Shown here: positions 39,035 to 50,400 of the stretch, piece by piece
Position numbering within the stretch: position 1 is the stretch's first letter
Layout of the letters: each line of letters begins with the position of its first letter
DNA from: Mycosarcoma maydis
Taxonomy: Eukaryota > Basidiomycota > Ustilaginomycetes > Ustilaginales
Assembly (NCBI RefSeq): GCF_000328475.2
Contig: NC_026480.1
Location: 1,054,001 to 1,118,000 of the forward strand
Direction: 5' to 3'
Length of the DNA: 64,000 nucleotides
Position numbers and translations under genes: made by a program
The notes under the pieces: generated by a model
What the model saw: the letters and a program-made list of their open reading frames with translations, nothing else
Database searches by the model: none
What the model was told of the DNA's origin: nothing

Positions 39035-39474
39035 GACGATCGCTATCTGTCTGGCGCTGCATTGATCAAAGAGTTGGTCAGCTTTGCCAGATTTGTAATT
39101 TTAGCCACAACCGATGTTTTTGATATGTGCCGCTGCTGCTGCTTTGTCCGCTTGTGGAGATCGCGATGAACCTTTAGATGTTGATGGTTTGCTCGATTTG
39201 TGAGCTGGAAGCCGTCGAATCCGTTCTTGGTCCCGAGTCGCTTTGCCAGCAGCTCTCGAAACCAAGCTACCCCGCGCCGGGATCTTTGAGCCTGCTTACC
39301 GCTTTTCTTACCGGGTCAACGACGGGATTTTGTTCGGCTTCCAAAATTCCTTGATTCCGCTTTGCTCAATCTATGCTCGGCGCATGGTGGGAAAAGTGAC
39401 CATTTTCAGAAAAGATGAGCGTGTATCTCGGTGTTGATCTTGCTTGATTACCAACGGTATCTCTGGATTTCGAT
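39035..39474. other. Intergenic region
   Basis: Tandem gene spacer between MetAP1 and the ABHD11-like gene. No gene or heptamer array seen. Confidence 0.45.
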
Positions 39475-40548
39475 ATGCTCACGCTCTTGCGAAGCGACTG
39501 CCTGCGTGGCGCTCTGCGCTCATCAAACAGGATAACCAGCGTAGGAGGAGGAGGTGCGAAGCGATTGATCTCGACGCCGTCTTCCGATCCTACCATCTCG
39601 CATGCAGCCGCTGCGACCAACAAGACGGTCAAGCTCGATTTCGAGGCGTACGAGCCTACAGAGGAGCAGCTCAAGAAGCGACGGACTGAAGTGCCGATTT
39701 CGTCGCTCGTCGTATGTCATGGGCTGTTTGGATCTAAGCAGAATTGGCGATCGTTGGGACGCGCCATGTCGGCTCGCTTTGGCGTTCCGGTATTTGCGCT
39801 CGACCTACGCAACCACGGCACCTCGCCTCACATTGACGGCCTCGCTTACTCGGACATGGCGCAGGACGTGATCGAGTTCATGTCGTCCCATAATCTCACC
39901 AATGTGGGTCTTATCGGTCATTCCATGGGTGGAAAAGTGTCGATGAGCGTAGCGTTGCACCCGGATCTGCCCTCGGGAATGGTGCGCAACTTGGTGAGTG
40001 TCGATATGTCTGCTAAGCGCGGTCCTCTCTCGCCCGAGTTCGAACGTTACATAGACGCGATGATCGAGATCCGCGATAAGCCCTGTCGAAGTCGCAACGA
40101 AGCCGACACCATCTTGCAAGCCACCGAGCCGGATCTGGGCGTCCGTCAATTCCTGCTCACCAACCTCACGCGCGACCCACCAGGCGCAGAAACCTGGAGT
40201 TGGCGTATCCCCGTCGATCTTATCCGCAAAAACATCGCACAGATCGGCGATTTCCCCTACAACCCTCCGCAAGCATCTAGCCAAGACATCGTCGGCGCAG
40301 ACGCCAATGCTCCAGAACGAAGCTGGCACGGCGAAACTCTGTTCGTCAAGGGCTCGAAAAGCAAGTACGTCAACCGAAGGAATATTCCTACGAATCAGAG
40401 ATACTTTCCCAATTCCAAACTCGTTCACATGCAGACCGGTCACTGGTGTCAAGCGGAGAAACCGAACGAGTTTGTTCAGGTTGTAGAGGACTTTCTGACA
40501 GGCAGGACACACGACGAGACGCAGCAGGCGTTGAAGCCGCGTTCCTAA
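39475..40548 (+). CDS. ABHD11/Imo32-like mitochondrial alpha/beta hydrolase
   Basis: 357 residues. The Arg/Ser-rich start (LTLLRSDCLRGALRSSNRIT, no acidic residues except one Asp) is a probable mitochondrial presequence. The hydrolase core has the oxyanion segment VVCHGLFGSKQNWRSLGR, the family motif LDLRNHGTSPH, and nucleophile elbow GHSMGG with S150. The catalytic histidine is in MQTGHWCQAEKP. LDLRNHG and FGSKQNW place it with ABHD11 (human, yeast Imo32, YGR031W), a mitochondrial enzyme reported to protect the 2-oxoglutarate dehydrogenase lipoyl groups; ethanol acetyltransferase Eat1 is a close relative, so an ester- or acyl-transferring activity is also possible. There is an insertion (~20 residues, NPPQASSQDIVGADANAPER) before the last strands. 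Confidence 0.8.
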   Translation: MLTLLRSDCLRGALRSSNRITSVGGGGAKRLISTPSSDPTISHAAAATNKTVKLDFEAYEPTEEQLKKRRTEVPISSLVVCHGLFGSKQNWRSLGRAMSARFGVPVFALDLRNHGTSPHIDGLAYSDMAQDVIEFMSSHNLTNVGLIGHSMGGKVSMSVALHPDLPSGMVRNLVSVDMSAKRGPLSPEFERYIDAMIEIRDKPCRSRNEADTILQATEPDLGVRQFLLTNLTRDPPGAETWSWRIPVDLIRKNIAQIGDFPYNPPQASSQDIVGADANAPERSWHGETLFVKGSKSKYVNRRNIPTNQRYFPNSKLVHMQTGHWCQAEKPNEFVQVVEDFLTGRTHDETQQALKPRS

Positions 40549-40894
40549 AAAATGCTATCTTTCTTACCTCGACTCACATGGAAGCGTGACAAACCAATCG
40601 AGATGCCTTACATCGTTATCTCAGAAACAGCTCGGTCGGTCGATCAGAGCGGGCAAGTGATGCAAAGAAGTGTGTATTTGAGGTGTTCCCAAGAACAGGC
40701 AAAGGCATTGCTACAATTCGTGTGAAAAGGGTGCTAAAGAGAGGAGACGGAGGAATATGCAGCAAGTGTATGGAGTGACAAAGAGACGAAGAGGAGCCAG
40801 ACAAAGTATTGGGCCGACCAGGGTGCAATGTATATTCATTACAGACCTGTGGACTGTCAGACAAACACGACAAGGATGCAGCAGTAAGAGAGCC
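40549..40894. other. Convergent intergenic region
   Basis: 3' flanks of the hydrolase and the secreted protein genes; nothing recognisable. Confidence 0.45.
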
Positions 40895-41578
40895 TTAGTT
40901 GGTGGTGGAGGTGGTGTTGGCCCTGCAATCGTAAACAATATCTACACCAACACCTTTCGTGCTCGAGTAGATGCGGTTCGAAATGAAATCGTCGGGGTCT
41001 CTGCTTCCGTCGATGCAGTCGTAGCTGGCGCAGTCGATGGTAGCTGCATCACTCGTGTCGCTATTATCGTCGAATCTAGCCTTGACTGGATACAGGAACT
41101 TTTTACCGTACATGGCGTCCAAGTTGATGTAGCTTCGCACCGTTTTGCTTGGGTTGGGCTGGAAAGTTAGATCGACAGACTGACACTTGTCGCCATACTT
41201 GCCACAGCCTTCGCCGGCGAGGTAGACCGAACCAATAAAGTCGGCAGGCACGACCATGGTGCCCGGCGGAGACGGCGTGAAATGACCCTTGCTGCCTGAG
41301 GTGCCGGAGATCTTGGGACGAACAGGCGCAGGACAACCAAGTAGAGTGAAGCGGATCTCGTGTCGGCCATCACGTTGAGGCTTGTGCGTCAGAGGTTCTG
41401 AAGCAGCATCGTACGTACCAGGAGACGTGGATGCTTTGGAATCTGTCGAGGTAGGACGCATGGGAGAGGAAGTGTCGTACGGTTCCACTTTGGGAGTTGC
41501 ACTTGTCGCTGCACCATACGCACAAGAAGCGATGAAAAGGCCAAAGGCGACGCTGGCTAGCAATAATCGTACATGCAT
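40895..41578 (-). CDS. Secreted cysteine-containing protein, unknown function
   Basis: 227 residues from the ATG at 41578 (aacaagATGC). A signal peptide is clear (VRLLLASVAFGLFIASCAYG), followed by a Ser/Thr/Pro-rich linker to about residue 70. The C-terminal part holds seven cysteines in LLGCPAPV, GEGCGKYGDKCQSVD, IDCASYDCIDG and VYDCRAN. The order P-A-D-F-I-G-S-V-Y, GC-GKYGDKC, then a YINLDAMYGKKFLYPVKA-like strand is loosely reminiscent of the thaumatin-like core (VPAGF.GR ... C.TGDC ... VSLVDGYNLP), but I cannot establish this. NTTS near the C-terminus could be glycosylated. Candidate apoplastic or effector protein; no name is justified. Confidence 0.6.
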   Translation of the reverse strand: MHVRLLLASVAFGLFIASCAYGAATSATPKVEPYDTSSPMRPTSTDSKASTSPGTYDAASEPLTHKPQRDGRHEIRFTLLGCPAPVRPKISGTSGSKGHFTPSPPGTMVVPADFIGSVYLAGEGCGKYGDKCQSVDLTFQPNPSKTVRSYINLDAMYGKKFLYPVKARFDDNSDTSDAATIDCASYDCIDGSRDPDDFISNRIYSSTKGVGVDIVYDCRANTTSTTN

Positions 41579-43086
41579 CTTGTTGGAAAGCACTTGGGAG
41601 GAACGGTTGCCGACGAGGAAGAGCTGCCGAGTAACGGGCCGTCTTGTTGATATTGGGAGAGAAGCAATCCAACGGCACGAACAGCAGGAATCACTGGACA
41701 GTTGAAGAGAAAGGATTCACAGGATAGAGACTGATGGTGATCAAGGTAACAGTGTATCGAAGGATGACCTTGCGTGGATCAGCAACCGACTCAGAGCTTC
41801 AAAGCACGCAGAGGCACTGCATCGACAGTCAGCTGCTATGCCATGAGGCAGGCTTCAAGCAAATAGTTAATCAGCAGTGGGACCACAACTTGCTTCAAAG
41901 AAAAGGTAGCTCCATGCGCTGGTCTTGGAGTCAATCTGCCAGCATTGAGCATGTCAAAGATCCTTGGGCTTGGACCACAATCATGCATGGGTCAATCTCT
42001 CTCTCTCTGCCTTGGACTGAATCTCCATGACTCGTTGTACGCTTTTTGACTCAAGCAGGTCTCTGATCTGCAATGCCTATCGTTCCCAAAGACCCTTGGG
42101 TCCAAATGCCAGCATGGAAAGAAAGAGAAGCCAAGAACGACCATTTGCGGGTCGAGCTGACAGAGGCAATCACGAGTCCTGCGGTATCCAATGAGTTAAA
42201 CGCCGCACACATTCCACATTTCGGCTAGACGCGCATCGCATGTTGAGCTCACGTCAACGCCAAGCTGGCTCTCTGTGGATCGACACTGTGACTTGCTTTC
42301 AATGCTGAGGCGTCACATGCGGCCCGCAGCTTTGTCGGCAGTCGATGCGGTGCAAGCCGCCGGGGCATGCACGGTTTCCATCCCGCTTTAGAATCGACAG
42401 CGACGGGCTCCCGCGACCGCAGCTTCTAGCTTGCGAAGCGTATCCTGACGTCACTCACGATTCTGCAGGTGGGAAAGCCCGCACACTAACGACAAATGGT
42501 GTAAGAATCTGCCAGCACACCCGCGAGTAGTCGCCGCAAATCCCCTAGCGCACTCCGCAGATGCCTCCCTTGACCCTGAATGGTCAGTCCCCCACTTGCT
42601 TGTGTATCGCCCAAATGAGCTCTCCATCACGCCCTGGTGGAGAATTCTGCTTGGGTGCGGACCCGTCTCCAGCACAGACGGTCATCCCAAGCTCTGGTTT
42701 TTGGCGCCTGCCGGCTGCATATAAGGAGGTCGTTTGGTCGATATCACCATGGGAGGCTCGTGGAAGCAGAACGTCGAGTTTCGGCTGTTCATGGTTGCTT
42801 TTCGTACACAGTCCGTTGCAAGGGCCTAACAGCCTAACATTCGTGATTTACGATTCGACTGCCCACGTCTCGGTCCACGGTCACACGTGTTTCCCCCTTC
42901 CCCACAATTCCATTCGTGATTCAGAGAATAATACGGATTGGCAGCTTTGAGATCAGACCACTCTTGACTCGCACCGACCTCCAAGCTCCAAGCTCCAACC
43001 TCGAAGCATCCTGGTTCCTGTTTCTTCGCGTTTAATTTCTACGATTACCACAGTCTCCTCTTTGATGCATTTTGCTTGCACTCAGA
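41579..43086. other. Divergent intergenic region (1.5 kb)
   Basis: No gene supported. Heptamers near 42173, 42455, 42839 and 42912. It serves as promoter region for the secreted protein (left) and glycerate kinase (right). Confidence 0.5.
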
Positions 43087-44010
43087 ATGGCATCGAAGAT
43101 CGCGGCAAATGCACCGCTCGTAGCGGTTGACGTGTTTGGTCAGCATGTGGTTCAAGAGCTCAAGACATTCCGCTCGCGGATCCCTGCGAAAAGTGGGACC
43201 GCGCCGCTGTTTGTGGCTATGCAAGGTCCGCAGGGGTCGGGCAAGACGACAGTGACTCGCTCGCTCGTACAGCATCTCGAATCAATCGGACTGACGGTTG
43301 GGGTACTTTCAACGGATGATCTTTACCACACACATGAAAATCTGCGGCGCGTAGCAGAGGAGAGCGCAGCGAATCCGCTTCTCTCGGGTCGAGGCCAGCC
43401 TGGAACGCATGATATCGAGCTTGGCACTCAGATCCTTGACCAAGTGTACAACATCAATACGCCGCGTGCAAGTACGCAGAACGCAGTGGTTCAATTGCCA
43501 GTATTTGACAAGAGCTTGTTCAACGGCGAGGGCGATCGAGCACCATGCTCGGATACGGCTCCGACAGTAGCACCGCCATTAGATGTGTTTATATTAGAAG
43601 GCTGGAGCATGGGATTCTCACCAATGTCAGCCGCCGAAGTGGAGTCGAAACAAGCAGCGAGTAGCCCAGATTCGCCTTTGCGGCGCTACACTCTGGATGC
43701 ACTGCAGCAGATCAATCGCAACCTGGGAGCGTACACAGCATGGTACACCCACTTCAATGTCTTTCTGCAGATCCGGCCGACAGATCTCGAGAATGTGTAC
43801 ATCTGGCGAACGCAGCAGGAACATGCGATGAAGGCCAGAAACGGTGGGTTTGGCATGTCGGATGATGGCGTAAAGGCTTTTGTCGAGCGATACATGCCTG
43901 GCTACCACCTGTTCCTGGATACGATCCAGCAGAACGAGCAATGGAAGGGAAAGGGCAAGACTATCACCATCGACATAGATCGCACGATCGTCGAGGTGCA
44001 CGATTGGTAG
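43087..44010 (+). CDS. D-glycerate 3-kinase (Tda10/GLYK family)
   Basis: 307 residues. The P-loop GPQGSGKTT is at residues 47-55, followed by VLSTDDLYHTHENL (Walker-B-like aspartates typical of the glycerate/uridine kinase group) and PGTHDIELGTQIL, the family's PGTHD substrate motif. ILEGWSMGF and the late WRTQQEHAMKA(R) motif with FVERYMPGYHLFLD are characteristic of plant GLYK and yeast Tda10. The enzyme phosphorylates D-glycerate to 3-phosphoglycerate with ATP. Start at 43087 is chosen for context (cagaATGG) over 43072. Stops of this gene and the METTL26-like gene lie only 52 bp apart. A ~20-residue polar insertion (NGEGDRAPCSDTAPT) precedes the ILEGW strand. Confidence 0.85.
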   Translation: MASKIAANAPLVAVDVFGQHVVQELKTFRSRIPAKSGTAPLFVAMQGPQGSGKTTVTRSLVQHLESIGLTVGVLSTDDLYHTHENLRRVAEESAANPLLSGRGQPGTHDIELGTQILDQVYNINTPRASTQNAVVQLPVFDKSLFNGEGDRAPCSDTAPTVAPPLDVFILEGWSMGFSPMSAAEVESKQAASSPDSPLRRYTLDALQQINRNLGAYTAWYTHFNVFLQIRPTDLENVYIWRTQQEHAMKARNGGFGMSDDGVKAFVERYMPGYHLFLDTIQQNEQWKGKGKTITIDIDRTIVEVHDW

Positions 44011-44062
44011 CTGCTACGTCAGGACAGCAGGCTGTGATGTTTGGAGTGTGCGAATTGCAACT

Positions 44063-44830
44063 CTATTCCTGGTGCAAGTGGAAGATGAGCAATAAGTTGC
44101 CGGCAGGCATATCGATCCTTTGTGATAGCGCGTATCCGTGCCTGGCTGCTAGCGGAACAAGCTGGTTCTGAAGATCCCTCAAACCAAATTCTGGATTCCT
44201 GCTACGGATCTCTGCGTCAAAGTTGGCATTCGCTTGGCTCGTGTACTCTCCGTTCTCGTTAAAGGCGCCATAAATGGCGATCCAGCCATGGTCTCGCCTA
44301 AGAAGGTTCCTGTAGCCCTGCTGTGTAACGTATCCGACTCTGGGGTCGAGGTGGCTGAACAGGCTTTCAGTGACGCTCCAGGGTGCAATGTGCGACAAGT
44401 TACATGCGATTACGCCGTCAAACAATCCGTCCTGCTCTGGAGCGCGCATCGACTCTTGTTTGCCGGAGACGTTGTGCACGAGTGTGAGCCAGTCATTCTG
44501 GTTGAGCACGTCAAGCGATTCTGCTTTGTCGACATTGGCAAGTTGTGCAGTGCGGAGATCGATCTGCTGTCGAGGATAGGAATCTGCTTCGCTCGGACAG
44601 AAATGACAATGAGGGTGTTTGGATGCGAGAGCGTGAATCTGGTGACCGAAGCCCGACGCCACTTCAAGAATGACGGGTCGGTGTGCAAGCGAGTCTGACG
44701 AGCAAGCCGAGACAAGTGAGGAGAGAGCTTCGGCGATCGGCTGCGAATTACGCTCCGCTGATCCGGGCAACGACCATGATGAGCGGTACTTGGCATCGCT
44801 CTCGGATGAGCCTGCTGTCTCTGTTGTCAT
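44063..44830 (-). CDS. METTL26/DUF938-family methyltransferase-like protein
   Basis: 255 residues from the ATG at 44830. The DUF938 core starts at SAERNSQPIAEAL, then the SAM-type motif VILEVASGFGHQIHALA, the DxR motif at QQIDLRTAQ, and FDGVIACNLSHIAPW followed by the tail GAFNENGEYTSQANANFDAE (SN.xFD). Bacterial and animal members (METTL26) are predicted methyltransferases of unknown substrate. The frame stays open upstream to 45004 with ATGs at 44944 and 44959; that extension (ending LAGFYALSLLRISLTCKT) could be a targeting sequence, but 44830 has A at -3 and sits just before the homology, so I chose it. Confidence 0.75.
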   Translation of the reverse strand: MTTETAGSSESDAKYRSSWSLPGSAERNSQPIAEALSSLVSACSSDSLAHRPVILEVASGFGHQIHALASKHPHCHFCPSEADSYPRQQIDLRTAQLANVDKAESLDVLNQNDWLTLVHNVSGKQESMRAPEQDGLFDGVIACNLSHIAPWSVTESLFSHLDPRVGYVTQQGYRNLLRRDHGWIAIYGAFNENGEYTSQANANFDAEIRSRNPEFGLRDLQNQLVPLAARHGYALSQRIDMPAGNLLLIFHLHQE

Positions 44831-45093
44831 GATGGTTTTGCAGGTCAAAGATATCCTGAGTAGTGACAGGGCATAGAAACCAGCTAGCACTGGAATGTCA
44901 CTCTCATGTAGGTAGGTGCGGGGCGCAGAGGCTGTTTTGGACATCAAGTCGCGAGTCATGGGTGTTGCACGTTCGTCACGCGTGGTTTCTCGTGTCTGAT
45001 TCACGACTTTTTACGATGTTATTTTGTGTTGCTCGTTGGAACAACCATTGACTTGTTATACCGGCAAGCTTTGACATGCCAATTTGATACGGA

Positions 45094-45101
45094 TCACGTG
45101 A
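45094..45101. promoter_or_regulatory. TCACGTGA palindrome
   Basis: Followed by C, so TCACGTGAC, the classic Cbf1-type E-box. It lies about 260 bp before the METTL26-like start at 44830. Confidence 0.35.
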
Positions 45102-45364
45102 CACCGTTCGCCAATCTCGCGTTGAACTAGACACGCACACGGAGTCTGATTCACAGACTGTGCCGGATTCACTTTGTCGTGTTGTTTTGTTTTTGGGTTT
45201 CAATCTGTCTCTCAGAACGAATCAGATCGCCGTATGCGTTTGATCGTATCCCAGAGATTGGCTGCTATGAACGGATCGGATGGATTTGGATAACTTAGCA
45301 AAGTGCACGGGAAGTCTGTGAGGCTTGTATCGAGGACGACAAAGCATCCGTAGCGACAGCAGCC

Positions 45365-45395
45365 ACTACTACTACTACAGCTGCTGCTGCTGCTG
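45365..45395. repeat. (ACT)n followed by (CTG)n microsatellite
   Basis: Five ACT units run into AG and five CTG units. Confidence 0.85.
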
Positions 45396-45597
45396 AAAAG
45401 TGCCAACACGCTATGTGAGACAGGGGCTTTGTGTGTTCCGCTAACGCAGAGCAAACAAAACGTTAACCCTAAGGTGTGAGAATTTCGCTTTCTATTTGAA
45501 CGAGAAGGAAGGCCCTGAGGAATTCCACTGTAGCCGACGGAGAAATTCATAACCATGAACCAGGCACGCGGTGTATGACGAGACAGCCAACCGAACA

Positions 45598-45650
45598 GGA
45601 CGGAAATCGAGACGGAAATCGAGACAGGACTCGAGACAGGACTCGAGTGC
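45598..45650. repeat. Duplicated 14-mers
   Basis: GACGGAAATCGA is present twice in tandem, then GACAGGACTCGA twice; the two unit types are related (12-14 bp period). Confidence 0.8.
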
Positions 45651-46552
45651 ACAGAGTATGACGTCTGCATAGTGTCCCGAAGCTTTTCGGTTGCTCAGGG
45701 TCTGTACGAAATCAAGAATCCAATCACGAACGCACAGCTCGGCTAGATTTCTCTTGCCGATGGAGGTCGGCTGTGCAACGCGGGCTGAAGACATTCACGA
45801 TTCTTGAAACGTTTCCCACGTTGAATCTTTCGAGATCAGATCGCGAGAGCATAAGGGAGGGATGGGCTAAGACGCTTAGCGCCAATGTACGCATTGCCAA
45901 AGCAGCCTCAGCCTGATTCGATTGATGCCCAAGCAGAACGTGCGTGTAAGGACAGAGATAAGTTGACAAACGCCCATTCCAGTTACTCGCTTCGTCTGCG
46001 ATTGCTCGCCTCGATTTCAATTACGTGTGAATGTTGCGCCTTACGGGAAGAACGGTTGCCCAATCGTCTTACCTATTGACGTCCATCCGCAAGGCTAGGC
46101 GTTGCGTTGCGTGGCGTGGCGTTGCATTGCATGGATGGAAGGCGAAAGCCTAACTTTCGTAATCTCATCTCATCTTGGTGTCCATGTGACCATACTAACA
46201 ACGCAGCAGAGGTCCAAGCGTGCAAACTCACTCGATCCGGCGAGTGACGAGTTGAAAACTCGGACGAAAGCGAAGCGAAGCGCTAGGGCTATGACAAGCA
46301 TGCATCCAACGAATCGGCGAACAACATCGCCGCTGGCTCCAAGCGGAAGCAAGACGTCAGGCACCAGAAATACGAATCGTGAATGTGAATCGTGGACAGC
46401 GACATGGACATCCCAATCGTGAATCACGAATATTCGTCTGACTCAGCTTCCATTCGTGATTCGCGATTTAACGTTAGAGAAATTTTCTTAAATATTCACG
46501 ATTCAAAACGATCACGGCACTCGGATCTTTCACTAAACTTATTCGTGATTTT

Positions 46553-46584
46553 GCTGCTGTGCTGCTGTGCTGCTGTGCTGCCGT
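46553..46584. repeat. (GCTGCTGT)n minisatellite
   Basis: Three and a half units of an 8-bp repeat, last unit with T to C change. Confidence 0.85.
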
Positions 46585-47400
46585 GCTTTTGTGTGCTTGT
46601 TTTTGGAAGGTGTTTTGTTTTCATTCACGATTTTTCAGTGTTCAACGTTTCGGGGACGTCAAAAATCGCAAAAGGACGCTGCACATCCGAATCAAGCCCG
46701 AGGGTGTTGCATGAGGACGGAATCGTGAATGCGGCTAAATCTGTTCCTCATGACATCCCGCAGAGTCGGCGATGCAATTATGAATGGGCTGCTTCAGCAT
46801 ACAACAGAACAAGCGCACAAGAAGAGGTACAGGTTGAGCACTTCGGGCGTCGGGAGTGTGCTGCTTGACTTTTCCAAAGTCCACGTCTAGCTGCATTAAC
46901 ACGCAATAGCCCCGAGCGTGGAGCATGGTAGAAATCACCAACTGCAACACAAGATGGAAGTGAATCACGAACAAGACCTTGGATATATGCTGTTGATTTC
47001 GGGGGTGACTAGGCTTGCTCTGTTTCCCTGCTTCTCCTTGATGGCCTCGCCACTCCGTTGAGCGCATGTCTAGACTTGAGCCCACCAGCTTCTGGCAACA
47101 CCTTTAACATCCCGACACCACCATTTGGGCATAGTAAACGCGTAAACGCTTTACAGCTCCGAACTCCGTCAAGCAAAACACCCCGACACAGCCGCTCCTC
47201 CCTTTCCTTTCTGCTGTTTCAGTCTTTGGTTTGAGTTGATCGAGCCTTTCGATCGGGTCCGATCCACAGCTCACCATCGTTGTTCCAGTACCAGCTTTGT
47301 CAGAACCCTCGATCGTCACCGACACTCACGCTTCCTCTTCATCATCCACTCACCTCCACTGCATAAGGAAAGGCACGCGTTCTGTCTGGGAGCCACTGAA

Positions 47401-50400
47401 ATGACTACAGCTTCGCCCGTAGTCGGGCGAGTAGTGTCTCATTCCAACAACCGAAGAAGAGGATGGGTCATCGCCACCGAGGACGACGCCGAGGCCGAAC
47501 GACCTTCCAGCTTCGATGCTCGCAAGAGCGCGGCAGCATGGAACAAGGGCAAAGGCCCTTCCCAGGCATCCATACCTTCACGAGCCTCATCACTAGCTTC
47601 AACTCCGGCGCCATCACCAACGATTTCCAGTGACGCGTTCAGACCAGATACCGCAGATCAATCAACAAGAAGCGGTTGCTCGACAAGCGCAAATACACGC
47701 GTATGTCAGCCTGTAGCGCCACCACGTGTTCCATCGGCCAGCCTCGATCACAACAAGGACGCAACGTCCAGCTCGACGAGCGACAGACAGACGGAGTTCA
47801 GCTCGGGACGACGAAGACCTTCACCACCTCTGCTCGTACCGCCAAAGCAGACGTTCAGGAAAGTGCCGTCCAACCGAGTCCTGCCTGCTTGGGCACTGAG
47901 CGATCACCAGAAGTTCATGGCTGCTGCTAACAAGGCTTCTCAACCAGCATCTCCCAGCAGCACAGCCTCATCAGAAGCCGCATCATCACCATCACGCTCG
48001 CCATTTGTGAATGCTGCACTGCGCAGCGAGCTAGCAAAGCTTGCTGCGATTCGACGCGCCAACAGCTCGTCATCATCGAGCACAGCGACGACCACGTCTT
48101 CAGCATCGAATCTCGTTTCAGCATCCACGCCAGCCACTTCAGTCGCCACTGCAATCCCATTAGACAATCAGTTCAAGGATAAAGGCAAGCAAGTTGCTCA
48201 GAGCCCCCTGCAAAATGATGTGCAAGACTTTTTTAGTCCGGCTGCTGGAAAAGTCAAACAGTTGGCACACACGTTCGACAACGCATGCAGCCGCGAGCAG
48301 AGCAGCAAGTCGCAATCTTCAGCGCCCGCTTCAACGCCATCACGGCCATTGATTGGCAATCGCCTAGAGCAGAAGCAGTCGCTTTTCTTCTCAGTGGTGG
48401 ATCCCCTACCTGCATTAAGCGAAAAGTCGGCTGCTTCGGACTTGGACGACGTGCTGTCCTTGACATCCGACATGATGTCCGAGAGCGAAGCGACAAACAC
48501 CAGGGCAGCGAGGCTCACCAAAAGGCGCGACAGTCTGCAGATAGAAATGCCACCACCACCACCGCAGTTCAAGGACAGATATCCGACGATCCGTGTGGAC
48601 TCCACTCACGTCAGCGACTCTGAGGCCAGCGGCACGAGCAAGGTAGGATCCCGTCGCCGACGCCGACGAAGCACCACATCGACGAGCAACAAGCTCTGCG
48701 GCAACATGGACGACGAAGACGACGACGAGTATGCAGATGACGATTCCAGCTGGCCATCAACACCTTCCACCACGCCACTCGAGGCGTACTTCACAGCTAT
48801 CGATGCTAAGCCCAAACCAGCTCGAAGGACAGTGCAAACAACCAAGGAGATTGTCGCGCCCGCTTTAGGCGCACTTGGCATGGGCAGGCCCATGGTCGTG
48901 GTCACTAGCCCAAGCACCGCGTCCGAGGTATCCTCGGATCGACGCTCGAGCTCCGGCTCGGGTTCTACGTCGGATCGCACCTACTCATCTTCTCCCCCAG
49001 CTGTGGCCAGTGTCGCGCCACCCGCTGCTCTGACCAGGATCGAAGAGCATGTCAGTGCAAAGAGCGACGCAGAGCCAAGTCCAGCCGCGCCGCCGAGACG
49101 TTCTCTCTCGTTCGAGGTGCCCGCAATCAACCGCTATCGATCTTCCCAAGAAAGTCTAGCCTTGGACCATCCTAGCCGCTCCCCCTCGCGCGCGATGGCG
49201 TTCTTAGCCAGGATCAGTCCCAGTAGATCGGCTGCCCGCAGTAGCGTCGACTTGGCATCCGTCACACGCACCAATGCAGCTACGTTTTCCACGGAAGCGG
49301 CCAAGAGGATGTCGTTGGAAGCTGAGCGCCGAACGTCTGCGGAACAGCGCCGTTCGGTTGAGCTGCGTCCGATCCTGCTCAATGCAGCTTCGCGTCCACC
49401 TGCTCGAGCTGTGGCTGCTGAAGTAGCCGCGTCTGGTCCAACTGCTGCCACTTCGACCGCTACAACGCAGCAGGAGCGTCGGCGTTCTCTGGGTCGCGTC
49501 GCAGTTCGGCCCAACGTGGTCCCCTACCATTCGCGCCGCAGCTCAGAAGTCTCTGTTGGATCCTCGACCGAGTCTCGCAAAGAACAGGATCGTGCATCCT
49601 TCGACAAGCAAGCATTTGATCCGAGATACAGCCCTGCATCGCAAGTTACGACTCTGACCATGCCATCACCAGCGCTCAGTACTGAACAGAAACCCTTCTC
49701 GTTCCGGCCCACTACGGCAGTGCATGCAAGGGTCCAGGTGGACAAGCGCAGGTCTGCGTCCATCAACGCCCCCAACGATCGCTTCGCTGCTTCTATGCCC
49801 TCTCTGCACGAATCCGCCGTCGATGTGCATCCTCGGAATCGTCGTTCGGGCTCGAATGACGAGGCTGAGAGTCGACCATCGGCGATACAACTTCTGGTCA
49901 ACTCGCAAAAGGGCAGAATGACCAGGGACAATGACTCGATCGCCGAGTGGATCTCGGTATCGGTCCACGACCTTCCCCTCCCAAACGCCACTGAGGCATA
50001 CGGAAATGGAGGTGTTGGCGAATTCTCCAAGGAAACACAGCAGCAGGCAAAGAAACCTAAGAAGAACAGGCCATGGAAGCTTGGCCGGTTCGCTGCTTCA
50101 GAAATGTTGCTACCGGCCAAGGCTCCGACTACTTCTGCTGCAGCCCAGTTGAAACGCCGATCGATCACGCTGCTCAAGCGAGCTTCGTCTTTGCATGTGA
50201 ACGAAGCAAAGCGAACAAGTACAGAATCGACGTGCTCACCACACAGAGGACCCTTCATGCGCAATTTGGGCTTTACAACCGCGAACCGTAACGTTGCTAT
50301 GCAGACTCTTTGCGCCGAGCGGTCGATTTTGGCACTGGCAGCAAGCACAATCTACATTGCAGGGTGTGGCCGCATCAAGGTGCCGCAGCCTACACCATTG

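Larger units (their letters stand above)
44831..47400. other. Long divergent intergenic region (2.5 kb), rich in simple repeats
   Basis: No gene supported. Contains heptamers near 45001, 45724, 45793, 46376, 46420, 46427, 46454, 46495, 46541, 46624, 46722 and 46965; tandem repeats at 45365-45395, 45598-45650, 46099-46135 and 46553-46584; and TCACGTGA at 45094. A TTG-initiated open frame runs from 47236 into the big protein gene, but the first ATG is 47401. Confidence 0.55.

Noticed and set aside
9000..42000. A secondary-metabolite or effector gene cluster
   Set aside because: No synthase or tailoring set, and the secreted-protein genes are far apart with housekeeping genes between.
47236..47400. 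55-residue N-terminal extension of the big protein
   Set aside because: It would need a TTG start; the first ATG at 47401 has A at -3.
49524..50348. 274-codon minus-strand open frame
   Set aside because: Antisense to the large disordered protein gene; no family features.
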